64,000 bases of DNA from Stenotrophomonas sp. BIGb0135 (GCF_024810105.1 NZ_JANUDX010000005.1:62001-126000), one strand, 5' to 3'. Shown: positions 8,989 through 20,311, counted from the stretch's first letter. Notes: generated from the letters alone by a model not told the origin. Made by a program: numbers and translations.

Positions 8989-9659
8989 GCCGCCCGACCC
9001 TCACCCGAATCCTCCTGCCGGTGGCGATGATCGCCACCCTCGGCGGCTGCTCGCTGCTGGGCAGCAATGAACGCAGCGCAGTGACCATCTATTCGCCGAT
9101 CGTGCGCATCCAGGCCGATCCCGGCTGGCCAAAGGTCGACTGGCAGCTCGTCGTGGTCAAGCCCAGCGCCGCGCGCGTGGTCGACAGCCCGCGCATCAAC
9201 GTGCGCCCGTCGCCGTCCGAGCTGGAGGTGTACAAGGGCGTGAGCTGGGCGCAGCCGGCCACCGACATGCTGGACGACGCGCTGGTGCGCGGCTTCGAGG
9301 ATTCCGGCCGCGTCGCCGGCGTCGCCCGTGCCACCACCGGCATCCGCGCCGACTACAAGCTGGCCCTGGACGTGCGCCGCTTCGAGGCCGACTACCGCGG
9401 CCAGCCCACCCCGGCGGCGCTGATCGAGGTCAACGCCAAGCTGATCCACGTGATCGACCAGCGCGTGGTCGCCGACCGCACCTTCCGCCAGGAACAGCCG
9501 GTGCCGACCACCGCTACCGCCGATGTGGCGCGTGCCTTCGAGCAGGGCCTGCAGGCCATGACCAGCGAGCTGGTGGGCTGGACGCTGGTGACCGGCCAGG
9601 CCGACTACCAGCAGGCGCAGGTCATGCCGAGCCGGCTGCGTCAATCCAGCGGAAGGTGA
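8985..9659 (+). CDS. ABC-type transport auxiliary lipoprotein (PqiC/YmbA-like)
   Basis: This 224-residue outer-membrane lipoprotein has the lipobox LGGC at about residues 19-22. The body fits the ABC_trans_aux family: IYSPIVRIQADPGWP..., RINVRPSPSELEVYKGVSWAQPATDML, then FEQGLQAMTSELVGWT. In the Pqi system the equivalent protein anchors the MCE conduit at the outer membrane. Here it probably replaces the MlaA/MlaC arrangement. It is the last gene of the mla operon, and its end overlaps the 3' end of the convergent AlkB-like gene by 38 bp. Confidence 0.85.
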   Translation: MSRPTLTRILLPVAMIATLGGCSLLGSNERSAVTIYSPIVRIQADPGWPKVDWQLVVVKPSAARVVDSPRINVRPSPSELEVYKGVSWAQPATDMLDDALVRGFEDSGRVAGVARATTGIRADYKLALDVRRFEADYRGQPTPAALIEVNAKLIHVIDQRVVADRTFRQEQPVPTTATADVARAFEQGLQAMTSELVGWTLVTGQADYQQAQVMPSRLRQSSGR

Positions 9660-10212
9660 GGTTGATGCGCTCGGCCAGCGGCCGCGCGCTTTTCGGCAGG
9701 GCATGCTGGTAATGGCGCTGGGTCTGCCCGCCCATCAGCAGCAGGTCGCCATGCCCCAGCGTCACCTCGGCCTTGCGCGCGTGGTCCTCGCGTCGGCGCA
9801 GCAGGAAACGACGTTCGGCGCCCAGGCTCAGTGACGCGATCATCGGCGTCGGCCCGAGCTCGGGCTCGTTGTCGCTGTGCCAGCCCATGCCGTCATCGCC
9901 ATCGCGGTAGCGGTTGAGCAGCACGCTGTTGAACGGCGTGGCGCAGAACGCAGCCAGCCGCTCGCGCAGCGGCAGCAGCGCCGGGTGCCACGCTGCCGGC
10001 ACGAAGTCGGTGCCCGAATAGCGATAGCGCGCGGCCGGGTCGCCCATCCAGCAACTCAGCCGCGGCGAGTCGACCTGGCGCCCGAACATGCGGATGCGGT
10101 GCACCTCCCACGGTACGTCCTCGCGCAGGGTGCGCTGCAGGGCATCGGCATCGGCGGCGGCAAGCCAGTGACGGTGCCAGTGCACCTGCGCATCGGGAAG
10201 GTGGAGATCCAT
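9622..10212 (-). CDS. AlkB-like 2-oxoglutarate/Fe(II)-dependent dioxygenase
   Basis: This 196-residue protein probably repairs N-alkylated DNA or RNA bases by oxidative demethylation. The iron ligands are visible: H112 and D114 in GWHSDNEPEL, and distal H170 in YQHALPK. The 2-oxoglutarate-binding Arg residues lie in ERINLTFRWI (R182, R188). The layout is closer to the ALKBH2/3 group than to E. coli AlkB. RYRDGDDGMGWHSD is a typical active-site lead-in. The gene stands alone and converges with the mla operon. A GTG-started polysaccharide gene begins about 125 bp upstream on the other strand. Confidence 0.9.
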   Translation of the reverse strand: MDLHLPDAQVHWHRHWLAAADADALQRTLREDVPWEVHRIRMFGRQVDSPRLSCWMGDPAARYRYSGTDFVPAAWHPALLPLRERLAAFCATPFNSVLLNRYRDGDDGMGWHSDNEPELGPTPMIASLSLGAERRFLLRRREDHARKAEVTLGHGDLLLMGGQTQRHYQHALPKSARPLAERINLTFRWIDAAGSA

Positions 10213-10336
10213 GGATGAACGCTAGCACGCGGCGATTTGCCGGTGCGCGGGCAAAGCCCGAGAATGCCCCCACCCGTTGGAGCGCTGGAGCCCGCATGCC
10301 TGCTGTCGTTTTCCCCTGGATCGAGGTCGGTCGCGC

Positions 10337-12418
10337 GTGACCGCGCTCAAGGCCCGGCTGCGCCAGGCGGTCTTCGTGGCGCTGCGCGCCGGTTTCCGGG
10401 CGCTGCCACTGTCCGATGGCCAGCGTGATCGACTGCGCGCACGCTTCCTGCGCGATCACGGCGACTGGGTGCCGCCGCCGCCGCGCGGCCGCATCGATGC
10501 CAGCCCGGGGCAGGTGAATGGTCCCCTCCCTCGTCCGCTGCTGCGTGCCGATGAAGCCGCGATCGGCTACGTCGCGCATCGCAGCGAGGCCCTGCCTGCA
10601 CCGCTGCCGGCCACGCTGGTGGCGTTCTACCTGCCGCAGTTCCACCCGTTCGCCGAGAACGATGCGTGGTGGGGCAAGGGCTTCACCGAGTGGCGCAACG
10701 TCACCCGCGCCCTGCCCCAGTTCGAAGGCCACATCCAGCCGCGCCTGCCCGCCGACCTGGGCTTCTACGACCTGCGCACCCCGCAGGTGATGCGCGACCA
10801 GGCGCAGTTGGCCCGCGAATACGGCATCGGCGCGTTCTGCTTCTATTACTACTGGTTCAGCGGCACTACGCTGATGGAGACGCCGCTGCGCCAGTGGCTG
10901 GCCGACGACAGCATCGACCTGCCGTTCTGCCTGTGCTGGGCCAACGAGAACTGGGCGCGGCGCTGGGACGGTCGCGACGAGGACATCCTGATCGGCCAGC
11001 AGCACAGCGCCGAGGACGACCTGGCCTTCATCGCCCACGTCGCCGACTACCTGCGCGACCGCCGTGCCCTGACCGTGGACGGCAAGCCCATGCTGCTGGT
11101 GTACCGCCCGCACCTGCTGCCCGACGCGCGCGCGACCGCCCGGCGCTGGCGGCAGTGGTGCCTGGACAACGGCATCGGCGAGATCCACCTGGCCTACGTG
11201 CAGGGCTTCGAGCGCCCCGATCCGCGCGACATCGGCTTCGATGCCGCGGTCGAGTTCCCCCCGAACATGAGCAACCCGCGCTCGCTCACCGCCGACCAGT
11301 ACCTGATCAATCCGGATTTCCAGGGCGACGTACGCGACTGGCGCGAACTGGCCGCGGAGATCGCCGCGCGTCCGCTGCCGCCGTACACGCTCTATCCCGG
11401 GGTCAACCCGGGCTGGGACAACGAGGCACGCCGCTCCGGCAAGGGCCGCGTCTACCTGCATGCCTCACCGCGTGGGTATGGCGACTGGCTGTCGACCACC
11501 GTGCACACGCGCCTGGCCGCCGCGCCGGCCAACCAGCGCCTGGTCTTCATCAACGCCTGGAACGAGTGGGCCGAAGGCGCAGTGCTGGAGCCGGATGCAC
11601 GGCTGGGGCATGCCTACCTGGAGGCGACGCGGAAGGCGCTGGCCCCCCCCGGTGTGCAGGCCGCCGCGACCCGGCCCTGCGCGGTAATCCATGCGTGGTA
11701 CATCGACGTGCTTGCCGAACTGCTCGCTGACCTGCGCGCCAGCGCCCTGCCGTGGCGGATCGTCATTACCACCACCGATGAGAAGCGCAGCGACGTTCAG
11801 CGGGCGGTGAATGATGCCCGGCTCGAGGCGGAGATCGTGGTGTTCGCCAACCATGGCCGCGACATCCTGCCCTTCCTCCAGATCGCCGAGCGCCTCTACC
11901 AAGAGGGTGAGCAGGTTGTGCTGAAGCTGCATACCAAGCGCTCCACGCATCGTACCGATGGTGAACACTGGCGCCGCGAACTGACCGGCCGCCTGCTCGA
12001 CGCGGACCGCGCGGCACGGATCTTCCAGGGCTTCGTCGAGGATGACCGGTTGGGCCTGGTGGCGCCGGAGGGTCACGTCCAACCACTGCACTTCTACTGG
12101 GGCGCCAACCAGCGCAATGTCGAGGCGCTGCTGGTGCAGCTTGGCCTGAAGGCCGCGGACATCGAGGTCGACACGTTCGTCGCCGGCAGCATGTTCTGGG
12201 TGCGCCTGTCGGCACTGCGGCCGTTGCTGGATGCGCATCTCTACCGTTCGGCGTTCGACACCGAAGCCGCCCAGCTTGATGGCACGCTGGCCCACGCCGT
12301 CGAGCGCATCGTCTCGCTGGTGGTGCGCAGCAGCGGCCAGCGCGAGGTGACTGCGGCGGGCCTGCTGGGCGAACCGTTCGATGCAGATCACCCCTACCGT
12401 TACGCGCGGAAGGGGTGA
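10337..12418 (+). CDS. WbsX (GH99-like) and RgpF-type surface polysaccharide biosynthesis protein
   Basis: This large protein (about 693 residues) has two parts. Residues about 95-430 match the WbsX/glycosyltransferase-99-like family: AFYLPQFHPFAENDAWWGKGFTEW, FCFYYYWFSG, CWANENWARRWDG and INAWNEWAEG. Residues about 440-680 match rhamnan synthesis protein F (RgpF), with VVLKLHTKRSTHR and VAPEGHVQPLHFYWGAN. Both families act in O-antigen or rhamnan assembly, so a role in rhamnose-containing surface glycan is likely. The GTG at VTALKARLR was chosen, because the 20 residues from an earlier ATG look non-conserved. It sits apart from the main LPS locus but near rmlBACD. Confidence 0.8.
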   Translation: MTALKARLRQAVFVALRAGFRALPLSDGQRDRLRARFLRDHGDWVPPPPRGRIDASPGQVNGPLPRPLLRADEAAIGYVAHRSEALPAPLPATLVAFYLPQFHPFAENDAWWGKGFTEWRNVTRALPQFEGHIQPRLPADLGFYDLRTPQVMRDQAQLAREYGIGAFCFYYYWFSGTTLMETPLRQWLADDSIDLPFCLCWANENWARRWDGRDEDILIGQQHSAEDDLAFIAHVADYLRDRRALTVDGKPMLLVYRPHLLPDARATARRWRQWCLDNGIGEIHLAYVQGFERPDPRDIGFDAAVEFPPNMSNPRSLTADQYLINPDFQGDVRDWRELAAEIAARPLPPYTLYPGVNPGWDNEARRSGKGRVYLHASPRGYGDWLSTTVHTRLAAAPANQRLVFINAWNEWAEGAVLEPDARLGHAYLEATRKALAPPGVQAAATRPCAVIHAWYIDVLAELLADLRASALPWRIVITTTDEKRSDVQRAVNDARLEAEIVVFANHGRDILPFLQIAERLYQEGEQVVLKLHTKRSTHRTDGEHWRRELTGRLLDADRAARIFQGFVEDDRLGLVAPEGHVQPLHFYWGANQRNVEALLVQLGLKAADIEVDTFVAGSMFWVRLSALRPLLDAHLYRSAFDTEAAQLDGTLAHAVERIVSLVVRSSGQREVTAAGLLGEPFDADHPYRYARKG

Positions 12419-12463
12419 GCGAACGCTGGCACCGCCCCGGCTGGCCGGGGCGGCGCCATCACC

Positions 12464-13096
<633 letters not shown>

Positions 13097-13097
13097 G

Positions 13098-13832
13098 TCA
13101 GTTGCCCTCCGCACGCACGGTGCGCTGTTCGATTCGCTTCTCGGGATGCGGGTTGTGCACGATCCGGTGCACGTAGATGCCCGGCAGGTGCACCTGGTCC
13201 GGATCGATGCTGCCCACCGGCACCACCTCTTCCACCTCGACGATGCACAGCTTGCCGGCCATCGCGCAGGCCGGGTTGAAGTTGCGCGCGGTCTTGCGGA
13301 ACACCAGGTTGCCCGACGCGTCGGCCTTCCACGCCTTGACCAGCGCCACGTCGGCGCGCAGCGCGGTTTCCATCACGTAGTGCTTGCCGTCGAACGCACG
13401 GGTTTCCTTGCCCTCAGCCACCACCGTGCCGTAGCCGGTGGCGGTGAAGAAGGCCGGGATCCCGGCACCGCCGGCGCGCAGGCGCTCGGCCAGGGTGCCC
13501 TGCGGGTTGAACTCCAGTTCCAGCTCACCGGCCAGGAACTGCCGTTCGAACTCCTTGTTCTCGCCCACGTAGGACGAAATCATCTTGCGGATCTGGCGGG
13601 TCTCCAGCAGCTGGCCCAGGCCGAAGCCATCCACGCCGGCGTTGTTGGAGATCACCGTCAGGCCCTTCACCCCCGTGTCGCGCAGTGCGCCGATCAGCGC
13701 CTCGGGAATGCCACACAGGCCGAACCCGCCCACGGCCAGGGTCTGGCCATCGGCGACCACGCCGTCCAGCGCGTCGGCCGCGCTGGCGTACTGCTTGCCA
13801 CGCCGGTTGGCGTTGCCTGGGGAAATACTCAT
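13098..13832 (-). CDS. scoA: 3-oxoacid CoA-transferase subunit A
   Basis: This 244-residue alpha subunit has the CoA-binding glycine-rich segment [14 protein letters not shown] (about 33-46). [36 protein letters not shown] and [11 protein letters not shown] are all characteristic of the SCOT alpha subunit. It forms the active heterodimer with the product of the next gene, from which it is separated by a single base. It is transcribed divergently from xanA, so the 158 bp between the two genes should hold both promoters. Confidence 0.94.
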   Translation of the reverse strand: MSISPGNANRRGKQYASAADALDGVVADGQTLAVGGFGLCGIPEALIGALRDTGVKGLTVISNNAGVDGFGLGQLLETRQIRKMISSYVGENKEFERQFLAGELELEFNPQGTLAERLRAGGAGIPAFFTATGYGTVVAEGKETRAFDGKHYVMETALRADVALVKAWKADASGNLVFRKTARNFNPACAMAGKLCIVEVEEVVPVGSIDPDQVHLPGIYVHRIVHNPHPEKRIEQRTVRAEGN

Positions 13833-13990
13833 CTACGCCCTCACCTCGTTGATGTAAGCGATCATTGTAGCCAACCCCCATGCCCTTCCCTGTACGCCCC
13901 CCAAGGCACTCATCGCCGCGCCGGGCTTGGAAACGATTCCCATACATGCCAAGCGTTAAACTAAGCAGCTGACCTAAAAAAGGACCGACT

Positions 13991-15340
13991 ATGACCCTCC
14001 CCGCTTTCAAGGCGTACGACATCCGCGGCCGGGTGCCGGACGAACTGAACGAGAACCTCGCCCGCCGCATCGGCGTGGCATTGGCGGCCCAGTTGGCCCC
14101 GGGCGCGGTGGTGGTCGGTCATGACATCCGCCTGACCAGCCCCGCCCTGCAGGACGCCCTGGCCGCCGGCCTGCGCGGCGCCGGGCGCGACGTGCTGGAC
14201 ATCGGCCTGTGCGGCACCGAAGAGGTCTATTTCCAGGTGGACCACCTCAAGGCGGCCGGCGGGGTGATGGTCACCGCCAGCCATAACCCGATGGACTACA
14301 ACGGCATGAAGCTGGTCAAGGAGCAGGCCCGCCCGATCAGTTCGGACACCGGCCTGCTCGCCATTTCCGACGCGGTCGAAGCCGACAGCGCAGGACCGGT
14401 CGAGCCCAAGGCCGGCCTGCAGTCGCACCCGGACAAGAGCGCCTACATCGCGCACCTGCTCAGTTATATCGACCGCGCCGCACTGAAGCCGCTGAAGCTG
14501 GTGGTCAACGCAGGCAATGGCGGCGCAGGCACCATCGTCGACCTGCTCGCCCCGCACCTGCCCTTCGAGTTCATCCGGATCTGCCACGAACCCGATGGCA
14601 GCTTCCCCAACGGCATCCCCAACCCGCTGCTGCCGGAGAACCGCGCGATGACCGCGCAGGCCGTCCGCGAGCATGGCGCGGACTTCGGCATCGCCTGGGA
14701 CGGCGACTTCGACCGCTGCTTCTTCTTCGACCACAACGGCCGCTTCATCGAGGGCTATTACCTGGTCGGCCTGCTCGCCCAGGCGATCCTGGCGCGCCAG
14801 CCGGGCGGCAAGATCGTGCACGACCCACGCCTGACCTGGAACACCGTGGAGATGGTCGAGGCGGCCGGCGGCCAGCCGGTGCTGTGCAAGAGCGGCCATG
14901 CCTTCATCAAGGAAAAGATGCGCAGCGAGAACGCCGTGTACGGCGGCGAGATGAGCGCGCACCATTACTTCCGCGAGTTCGCCTACGCCGACTCCGGCAT
15001 GATCCCGTGGCTGCTGATCGCCGCCCTGGTGTCCGAGTCCGGCCGTTCGCTGGCCGATCTGGTCGAGGCGCGCATGGCCAAGTTCCCCTGCAGCGGCGAG
15101 ATCAACTTCAAGGTGAGCGATGCCAAGGCCGCAGTCGCCCGGGTGATGGACCACTACGCCGCGCAGGCGCCGGCGCTGGACCACACCGATGGCATCAGTG
15201 CGGATTTCGGCCAGTGGCGCTTCAACCTGCGCAGCTCCAATACCGAGCCGCTGCTGCGCCTGAATGTCGAAACCCGTGGCGATGCGGCGCTGCTGCAGCA
15301 GCGTACCGATGAAATTTCCCAATTGCTCAAGGCATCCTGA
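13991..15340 (+). CDS. xanA: Phosphomannomutase/phosphoglucomutase
   Basis: This 449-residue bifunctional mutase interconverts the 6- and 1-phosphates of mannose and glucose. It feeds GDP-mannose (via XanB) and dTDP-rhamnose (via RmlA). The catalytic phosphoserine is S97 in TASHNP. The Mg2+ loop is DGDFD (237-241), and the sugar-binding GEMSAHHYF follows; positions and length agree with Xanthomonas XanA. The S. maltophilia ortholog is called SpgM. AAAAAAGGA lies 6 bases before the ATG. It is followed within 15 bp by xanB and is certainly cotranscribed with it. Confidence 0.97.
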   Translation: MTLPAFKAYDIRGRVPDELNENLARRIGVALAAQLAPGAVVVGHDIRLTSPALQDALAAGLRGAGRDVLDIGLCGTEEVYFQVDHLKAAGGVMVTASHNPMDYNGMKLVKEQARPISSDTGLLAISDAVEADSAGPVEPKAGLQSHPDKSAYIAHLLSYIDRAALKPLKLVVNAGNGGAGTIVDLLAPHLPFEFIRICHEPDGSFPNGIPNPLLPENRAMTAQAVREHGADFGIAWDGDFDRCFFFDHNGRFIEGYYLVGLLAQAILARQPGGKIVHDPRLTWNTVEMVEAAGGQPVLCKSGHAFIKEKMRSENAVYGGEMSAHHYFREFAYADSGMIPWLLIAALVSESGRSLADLVEARMAKFPCSGEINFKVSDAKAAVARVMDHYAAQAPALDHTDGISADFGQWRFNLRSSNTEPLLRLNVETRGDAALLQQRTDEISQLLKAS

Positions 15341-15353
15341 GGCGAAGATTCCG

Positions 15354-16757
15354 ATGCACAACATCCTTCCTGTCATTCTCTCCGGCGGCTCTGGCACGCG
15401 CCTGTGGCCGCTGTCGCGCGAGGCCTACCCCAAACAGTTCCTTGCACTGGCCGGTGAGCAGACCATGCTGCAGGCCACCTGGCAGCGCGTCGCCCCGATC
15501 GCCGGGCACGCACCGCTGGTCGTTGCCAACGAAGAGCATCGCTTCGTGGCTGCCGAGCAGCTGCAGCAACTGGGCGTGCAGCCGCAGGCGATCCTGCTTG
15601 AACCGATGGGCCGCAACACTGCTCCGGCGATCGCAGTGGCGGCCTTGGAAGCGATGCGACAGGGAGACGACGCGGTCCTGCTGGTTCTTCCGTCGGACCA
15701 TGTGATCGCCGATGAGGAAGCGTTCCGTGCTGCAGTATTGCGCGCGCTGCCGGCTGCCGAGGCGGGAAAGCTGGTGACCTTCGGAATCGTGCCGTCCGGC
15801 CCGGAGACTGGCTACGGCTACATCAAGGCCACTGGGGACGGGGATGCGCGTCCGGTGGATCGCTTCGTGGAAAAGCCCGATGCCCAGACCGCCCAGCAGT
15901 ACGTGCAGTCGGGCGAGTATTTCTGGAACAGCGGCATGTTCCTCTTCAAGGCCTCGCGCTACCTGGCCGAGCTGGAGAAGTTCAACCCGGCCATGCTCGC
16001 CACCAGCCGTAGCGCGTGGCAGCAGGCGCGTCGCGATGCGGACTTCACCCGCTTGGACAAAGATGCCTTCGACGCCGTGCCGTCCGACTCCATCGACTAC
16101 GCAGTGATGGAAAAGACGGCCGATGCAGTGGTCGTTCCACTGGACGCCGGCTGGAACGACGTGGGTTCATGGACTGCGTTGCGTGACGTTTCCCAGCAGG
16201 ACGCCGACGGCAACGCCCACCATGGTGATGTCATCGCCATTGATTGCCGCAACACCTACGCCTATGGCGATCGACTGATTGCACTGGTGGGCCTGGATGA
16301 CGTCATCGTGGTCGAAACGGACGATGCGGTGATGGTCGGCCGCAGCGACCGCATGCAGGAGATCAAGCAGGTTGTCGCCCGCATCAAGGACGCTGGCCGG
16401 CCCGAAGCCACCTGGCATCGCAAGGTGTTTCGTCCCTGGGGCGCTTACGACTCGATCGACAACGGTGCCCGTTTCCAGGTCAAGCGCATCACCGTCAAGC
16501 CCGGTGCCACGCTCAGCCTGCAGATGCACCACCACCGCGCCGAACACTGGATCGTCGTCAGCGGTACCGCCGAGGTCACCCGCGGCGACGACGTACTGCT
16601 GCTCACCGAGAACCAGAGCACCTATATCCCGCTGGGCGTGACCCACCGCTTGAAGAATCCGGGCAAGCTGCCGCTGGAACTTATCGAAGTGCAGTCGGGC
16701 AGCTATCTGGGCGAGGACGATATCGTGCGGTTTGAGGATACGTACGGTCGTACGTGA
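15354..16757 (+). CDS. xanB: Mannose-1-phosphate guanylyltransferase / mannose-6-phosphate isomerase
   Basis: This 467-residue bifunctional enzyme makes mannose-6-phosphate and GDP-mannose. The N-terminal nucleotidyltransferase has [21 protein letters not shown] (about 9-29) and the FVEKP motif. The C-terminal type II isomerase cupin has [18 protein letters not shown] and [19 protein letters not shown]. The length equals the family norm. The ATG at MHNILPVIL was chosen, since upstream in-frame codons lie inside xanA. It provides GDP-mannose for LPS, exopolysaccharide and glycosylation. The gene ends at a shared terminator facing rmlD. Confidence 0.97.
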   Translation: MHNILPVILSGGSGTRLWPLSREAYPKQFLALAGEQTMLQATWQRVAPIAGHAPLVVANEEHRFVAAEQLQQLGVQPQAILLEPMGRNTAPAIAVAALEAMRQGDDAVLLVLPSDHVIADEEAFRAAVLRALPAAEAGKLVTFGIVPSGPETGYGYIKATGDGDARPVDRFVEKPDAQTAQQYVQSGEYFWNSGMFLFKASRYLAELEKFNPAMLATSRSAWQQARRDADFTRLDKDAFDAVPSDSIDYAVMEKTADAVVVPLDAGWNDVGSWTALRDVSQQDADGNAHHGDVIAIDCRNTYAYGDRLIALVGLDDVIVVETDDAVMVGRSDRMQEIKQVVARIKDAGRPEATWHRKVFRPWGAYDSIDNGARFQVKRITVKPGATLSLQMHHHRAEHWIVVSGTAEVTRGDDVLLLTENQSTYIPLGVTHRLKNPGKLPLELIEVQSGSYLGEDDIVRFEDTYGRT

Positions 16758-16779
16758 TCGAGGAGCGTTGCAAAAAAAT

Positions 16780-16806
16780 AAAACCCGGCAAAGGCCGGGT
16801 TTTTTC
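16780..16806. terminator. Bidirectional terminator between xanB and rmlD
   Basis: The stem ACCCGGC / GCCGGGT has A-rich sequence on its 5' side and T6 on its 3' side. It can serve both convergent operons. Confidence 0.85.
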
Positions 16807-16814
16807 ATTGGCCG

Positions 16815-16879
16815 GTAGAGCCACGCCATGCGTGGCTGACGCGGTCCAAGTGATCGGGCAGTACCACGCATGGCGTGGC
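16815..16879. repeat. Pair of inverted SMAG/REP palindromes
   Basis: The first copy (16815-16837) begins GTAG, with stem AGCCACGC / GCGTGGCT around CATG. A second copy in inverted orientation (16861-16879) ends in GTAC instead of GTAG. The GTAG-ended palindromes are characteristic of the S. maltophilia SMAG family. They lie directly downstream of the xanB/rmlD terminator. Confidence 0.75.
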
Positions 16880-16894
16880 CCCACCCGTACAGCG

Positions 16895-17785
16895 TCAGAG
16901 CGCTGCGATCACCTTTCTCAGCCCATCCTGCCAGCTCGGCAGTGCAATGCCGAAGTCCGACTCCAGCTTGCGCACATCCAAGTGCGAGTATGCCGGACGC
17001 CTGGCCGGGGTCGGGTAGTCGGCGGTGGTGATCGCCTCTACCTTCGGCGCGCGCGCCAGCTTCCCAGCCGACACCGCCTCGGCGAAGATCGCTTCGGCAA
17101 ACCCATGCCAGCTGGTTTCGCCCGTAGCGGTCAGGTGCCAGGTCCCCGACAGGCCACCAGCATGCTGCAAGGCCTGCGCGGTGACATCGGCAATCAGCGC
17201 CGCCGGGGTTGGCGTGCCGACCTGGTCGGCCACCACGCGCAGCACATCACGTTCGGCGCCCACGCGCAGCATGGTGCGCAGGAAGTTGGCGCTGTGCGAG
17301 GCATATACCCACGCGGTGCGGAAGATCAAGTGCCTTCCACCGGCTTCGCGGATGGCGTCCTCACCGGCCAGTTTGCTGACGCCGTACACGCCCAGCGGCG
17401 CGGTGGCATCGTCTTCGCGGTACGGGCGGGTGCCCTGGCCGTCGAACACGTAATCGGTGGAGTAATGCACCAGCGGCACACCGGCCGCGGCGCACCAGCG
17501 CGCGATGATGCCCGGCGCTTCGGCGTTGGCGCGCCAAGCCGCATCGCGCTCTTCTTCTGCGCGGTCCACCGCCGTATAGGCGGCCGCATTGACCACCACG
17601 TCCGGACGAACGCGATCCAGCAGCGCAACCAGCGACGCGGGCTCGTTGAAGTCGGCCGTCTCGCAGACAGTGTCATCGGGCAGCGCGCCACTACGGGTGG
17701 TCGCTACGATCGTGCCCAGCGGTGCCAGCGCGCGGCGCAGTTCCTGGCCCAGCTGGCCGTTGCCACCGAACAGCAGCACGGTCAC
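16895..17785 (-). CDS. rmlD: dTDP-4-dehydrorhamnose reductase
   Basis: This 296-residue SDR reduces dTDP-4-keto-L-rhamnose to dTDP-L-rhamnose, the last step of the pathway. The NAD(P)-binding motif is GGNGQLG at 7-13. NAAAYTAVDRAEEE and the catalytic YGVSKLAGE (YxxxK) are canonical for RmlD. Its start overlaps the rmlC stop as ATGA, and it is the terminal gene of rmlBACD. Confidence 0.96.
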   Translation of the reverse strand: MTVLLFGGNGQLGQELRRALAPLGTIVATTRSGALPDDTVCETADFNEPASLVALLDRVRPDVVVNAAAYTAVDRAEEERDAAWRANAEAPGIIARWCAAAGVPLVHYSTDYVFDGQGTRPYREDDATAPLGVYGVSKLAGEDAIREAGGRHLIFRTAWVYASHSANFLRTMLRVGAERDVLRVVADQVGTPTPAALIADVTAQALQHAGGLSGTWHLTATGETSWHGFAEAIFAEAVSAGKLARAPKVEAITTADYPTPARRPAYSHLDVRKLESDFGIALPSWQDGLRKVIAAL

Positions 17786-18339
17786 GGCTGGTAGATCGGC
17801 AGGCGATCATCGGCGATGTCCTTCAGGAACGGCGCCGCCTCGTCCTTGCCCGACAGCGTCGGTGCGCTGATCGGCCAATCCACGGCGATGTCGGCATCGT
17901 TCCAGCGCACGCCGGCGTCGAAGTCCTTCAGGTACACCTCGGTGCACAGATAGCTGAAGACCGCACGTTCGGAGAGCACCGCAAAGCCATGCGCGAAGCC
18001 TTCCGGGATCCAGAACTGCTTCTTGTTCTCCGCGCTCAACACCACCGCTTCCCACTGGCCGAACGTCGGCGAGCCACGACGGATGTCCACCGCCACGTCA
18101 TACACCTCGCCTTCCAGCACGCTGACCAGCTTGCCCTGCGGCCGCGGCCACTGGTAATGCAGGCCACGCAGCACGCCCTTGGCCGAGGTGGACACGTTGC
18201 TCTGCACGAACTTCGTCGGCAGCCCGTGCTGGCCAAAACGCTCGGCGTTCCAGGTCTCAAAGAAGAAGCCGCGCTCGTCGCCGAACACCGCCGGCTCGAT
18301 CACCACGCAGCCCGACAGCTTGGTCTCAATAATTTTCAC
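17782..18339 (-). CDS. rmlC: dTDP-4-dehydrorhamnose 3,5-epimerase
   Basis: This 185-residue cupin epimerase acts on dTDP-4-keto-6-deoxyglucose. [21 protein letters not shown] (with the catalytic His in RGLHYQ), [12 protein letters not shown] and the C-terminal [11 protein letters not shown] are diagnostic. It overlaps rmlA upstream and rmlD downstream by four bases each, indicating tight translational coupling. Confidence 0.97.
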   Translation of the reverse strand: MKIIETKLSGCVVIEPAVFGDERGFFFETWNAERFGQHGLPTKFVQSNVSTSAKGVLRGLHYQWPRPQGKLVSVLEGEVYDVAVDIRRGSPTFGQWEAVVLSAENKKQFWIPEGFAHGFAVLSERAVFSYLCTEVYLKDFDAGVRWNDADIAVDWPISAPTLSGKDEAAPFLKDIADDRLPIYQP

Positions 18340-19223
18340 GGCACCACTCCTCGTACAGACAGTTTATGCAGGTACTGGCCGTAGCCGTTCTTGATCAGCG
18401 GGGCGGCCAGCGCCTCCAGCTGCTCGGCGCTGATCCAGCCCTGGCCGAAGGCGATTTCTTCCGGGCAGCAGACCTGCAGGCCCTGGCGGGTCTGGATGGT
18501 CTCGATGAAGTTGGACGCTTCCAGCAACGACTGATGGGTGCCGGTATCCAGCCATGCATAACCGCGGCCCAGCGCTTCCAGGTGCAGGTTGCCCTCGCGC
18601 AGGTAACGCTGGTTGAGATCGGTGATCTCCAGCTCGCCGCGCGGTGACGGCTTCAGCTCGGCCGCATGATGGCTGGCATTGCCGTCGTAGAAATACAGCC
18701 CGGTCACCGCATAGTTGGACCGCGGGTTGGCCGGCTTCTCGACCAGGTCGATCACCTTGCCGGCCTTGTCGAACTCGGCCACGCCGTAACGCTCCGGATC
18801 GTTGACCCAGTAGCCGAACACGGTGGCGCCGGTATCGCGCTGGTCGGCATTGCGCAGCACTTCGCGCAGGCCGTGGCCGTGGAAGATGTTGTCGCCCAGT
18901 ACCAGGCAGCTCGGCTTGCCGTCGATGAAGTCCTTGCCGATCAGGTACGCCTGCGCCAGCCCGTCCGGGCTCGGCTGCACCGCGTACTCGATGTTCATGC
19001 CCCACTGCGAGCCATCGCCCAGCAGGCTCTGGAACAACGCCTGCTCGTGCGGCGTGTTGATGATCAGCACGTCGCGGATTCCGGCCAGCATCAGCACGCT
19101 GAGCGGGTAATAGATCATCGGCTTGTCGTACACCGGCAGCAGCTGTTTGCTGACGCCCTTGGTGATCGGATACAGGCGCGTGCCCGAACCGCCCGCGAGG
19201 ATGATGCCCTTGCGTTGAGTCAT
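18336..19223 (-). CDS. rmlA: Glucose-1-phosphate thymidylyltransferase
   Basis: This 295-residue enzyme makes dTDP-glucose and is normally feedback-controlled by dTDP-rhamnose. The nucleotidyltransferase motif [21 protein letters not shown] (about 11-31) and the metal-binding [10 protein letters not shown] are intact, with [20 protein letters not shown] further on. The gene lies 32 bp after rmlB and overlaps rmlC by four bases. Confidence 0.97.
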   Translation of the reverse strand: MTQRKGIILAGGSGTRLYPITKGVSKQLLPVYDKPMIYYPLSVLMLAGIRDVLIINTPHEQALFQSLLGDGSQWGMNIEYAVQPSPDGLAQAYLIGKDFIDGKPSCLVLGDNIFHGHGLREVLRNADQRDTGATVFGYWVNDPERYGVAEFDKAGKVIDLVEKPANPRSNYAVTGLYFYDGNASHHAAELKPSPRGELEITDLNQRYLREGNLHLEALGRGYAWLDTGTHQSLLEASNFIETIQTRQGLQVCCPEEIAFGQGWISAEQLEALAAPLIKNGYGQYLHKLSVRGVVP

Positions 19224-19255
19224 GCGTTATTCCTCTGTATGGTGATCACCGCCAC

Positions 19256-20311
19256 TCAGGCGGTGGTGCCGATGCGCTGCAGGCGGTAGCTGCCGTCGAG
19301 CACGCCGTTGACCCATTCCTGGTTTTCCAGGTACCAGTCCACGGTGAAGCCGATGCCCTGCTCGAAGCTGTACTTCGGCTCCCAGCCCAGCTGGTCCTTG
19401 AGCTTGGAGGCATCGATCGCGTAGCGGCGGTCATGGCCGGGGCGGTCGGTGACGTACGTGATCTGGCTGCTGCGCGGCTGGCCGTCCTCGCGCGGGCGGC
19501 GCGCGTCGAGCAGCGCGCAGATGGCGTGCACCACCTCGATGTTCTGCTTTTCCGAGTTGCCGCCCACGTTGTAGGTCTCGCCGACCTGGCCCTTGGCCAG
19601 CACGGTGCGGATCGCTTCGCAGTGGTCGCTGACGAACAGCCAGTCGCGTACCTGCTTGCCGTCGCCATAGACCGGCAGCGGCTCGCCGGCCAGCGCCTTG
19701 GCGATCACCAGCGGAATGAGCTTCTCCGGGAAGTGGTACGGGCCGTAGTTGTTCGAGCAGTTGGTGGTCAGCACCGGCAACCCGTAGGTGTGGTGGAACG
19801 CACGCACCAGGTGGTCGGAGGCGGCCTTGGACGCCGAATACGGCGAATTGGGCGCGAACGGGGTGGTTTCAGTGAACTTGCCGGTCTCGCCCAGGGTGCC
19901 GTAGACCTCGTCGGTGGACACGTGCAGGAAGCGGAAGGCCGCGCCCTTGTCGGCCGGCAGCGCCTTCCAGTAGTCGCGCACGGCCTCGAGCAGGGCCAGG
20001 GTGCCGACCACGTTGGTCTGGATGAAGGCACCCGGGCCATCGATGGAGCGGTCCACGTGGCTCTCGGCGGCGAAGTTGAGCACCGCATCGGGCTGGTGTT
20101 CGGCCAGCAGGCGCGCCACCAGCGACGGGTCGCCGATGTCGCCGTGCACGAACACGTGGTCCGGGTTGCCGTCCAACGGCGCCAGGGTCTTCAGGTTGCC
20201 GGCATAGGTCAGCGCATCAAGGTTGACCACCTTGACGCCCTTGGCGACCGCTTCCAGGACAAAGTTTCCGCCGATGAATCCGGCTCCGCCGGTGACAAGC
20301 CATGTGGGCAC
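19256..20311 (-). CDS. rmlB: dTDP-glucose 4,6-dehydratase
   Basis: This 351-residue extended SDR converts dTDP-glucose to dTDP-4-keto-6-deoxyglucose. The NAD motif [10 protein letters not shown] (about 7-16) is intact. [22 protein letters not shown] (catalytic Thr-Asp-Glu) and [12 protein letters not shown] (YxxxK) are all present. It is the first gene of rmlBACD and is transcribed divergently from etfB. The 267-bp gap between them should contain both promoters. Confidence 0.97.
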   Translation of the reverse strand: MPTWLVTGGAGFIGGNFVLEAVAKGVKVVNLDALTYAGNLKTLAPLDGNPDHVFVHGDIGDPSLVARLLAEHQPDAVLNFAAESHVDRSIDGPGAFIQTNVVGTLALLEAVRDYWKALPADKGAAFRFLHVSTDEVYGTLGETGKFTETTPFAPNSPYSASKAASDHLVRAFHHTYGLPVLTTNCSNNYGPYHFPEKLIPLVIAKALAGEPLPVYGDGKQVRDWLFVSDHCEAIRTVLAKGQVGETYNVGGNSEKQNIEVVHAICALLDARRPREDGQPRSSQITYVTDRPGHDRRYAIDASKLKDQLGWEPKYSFEQGIGFTVDWYLENQEWVNGVLDGSYRLQRIGTTA

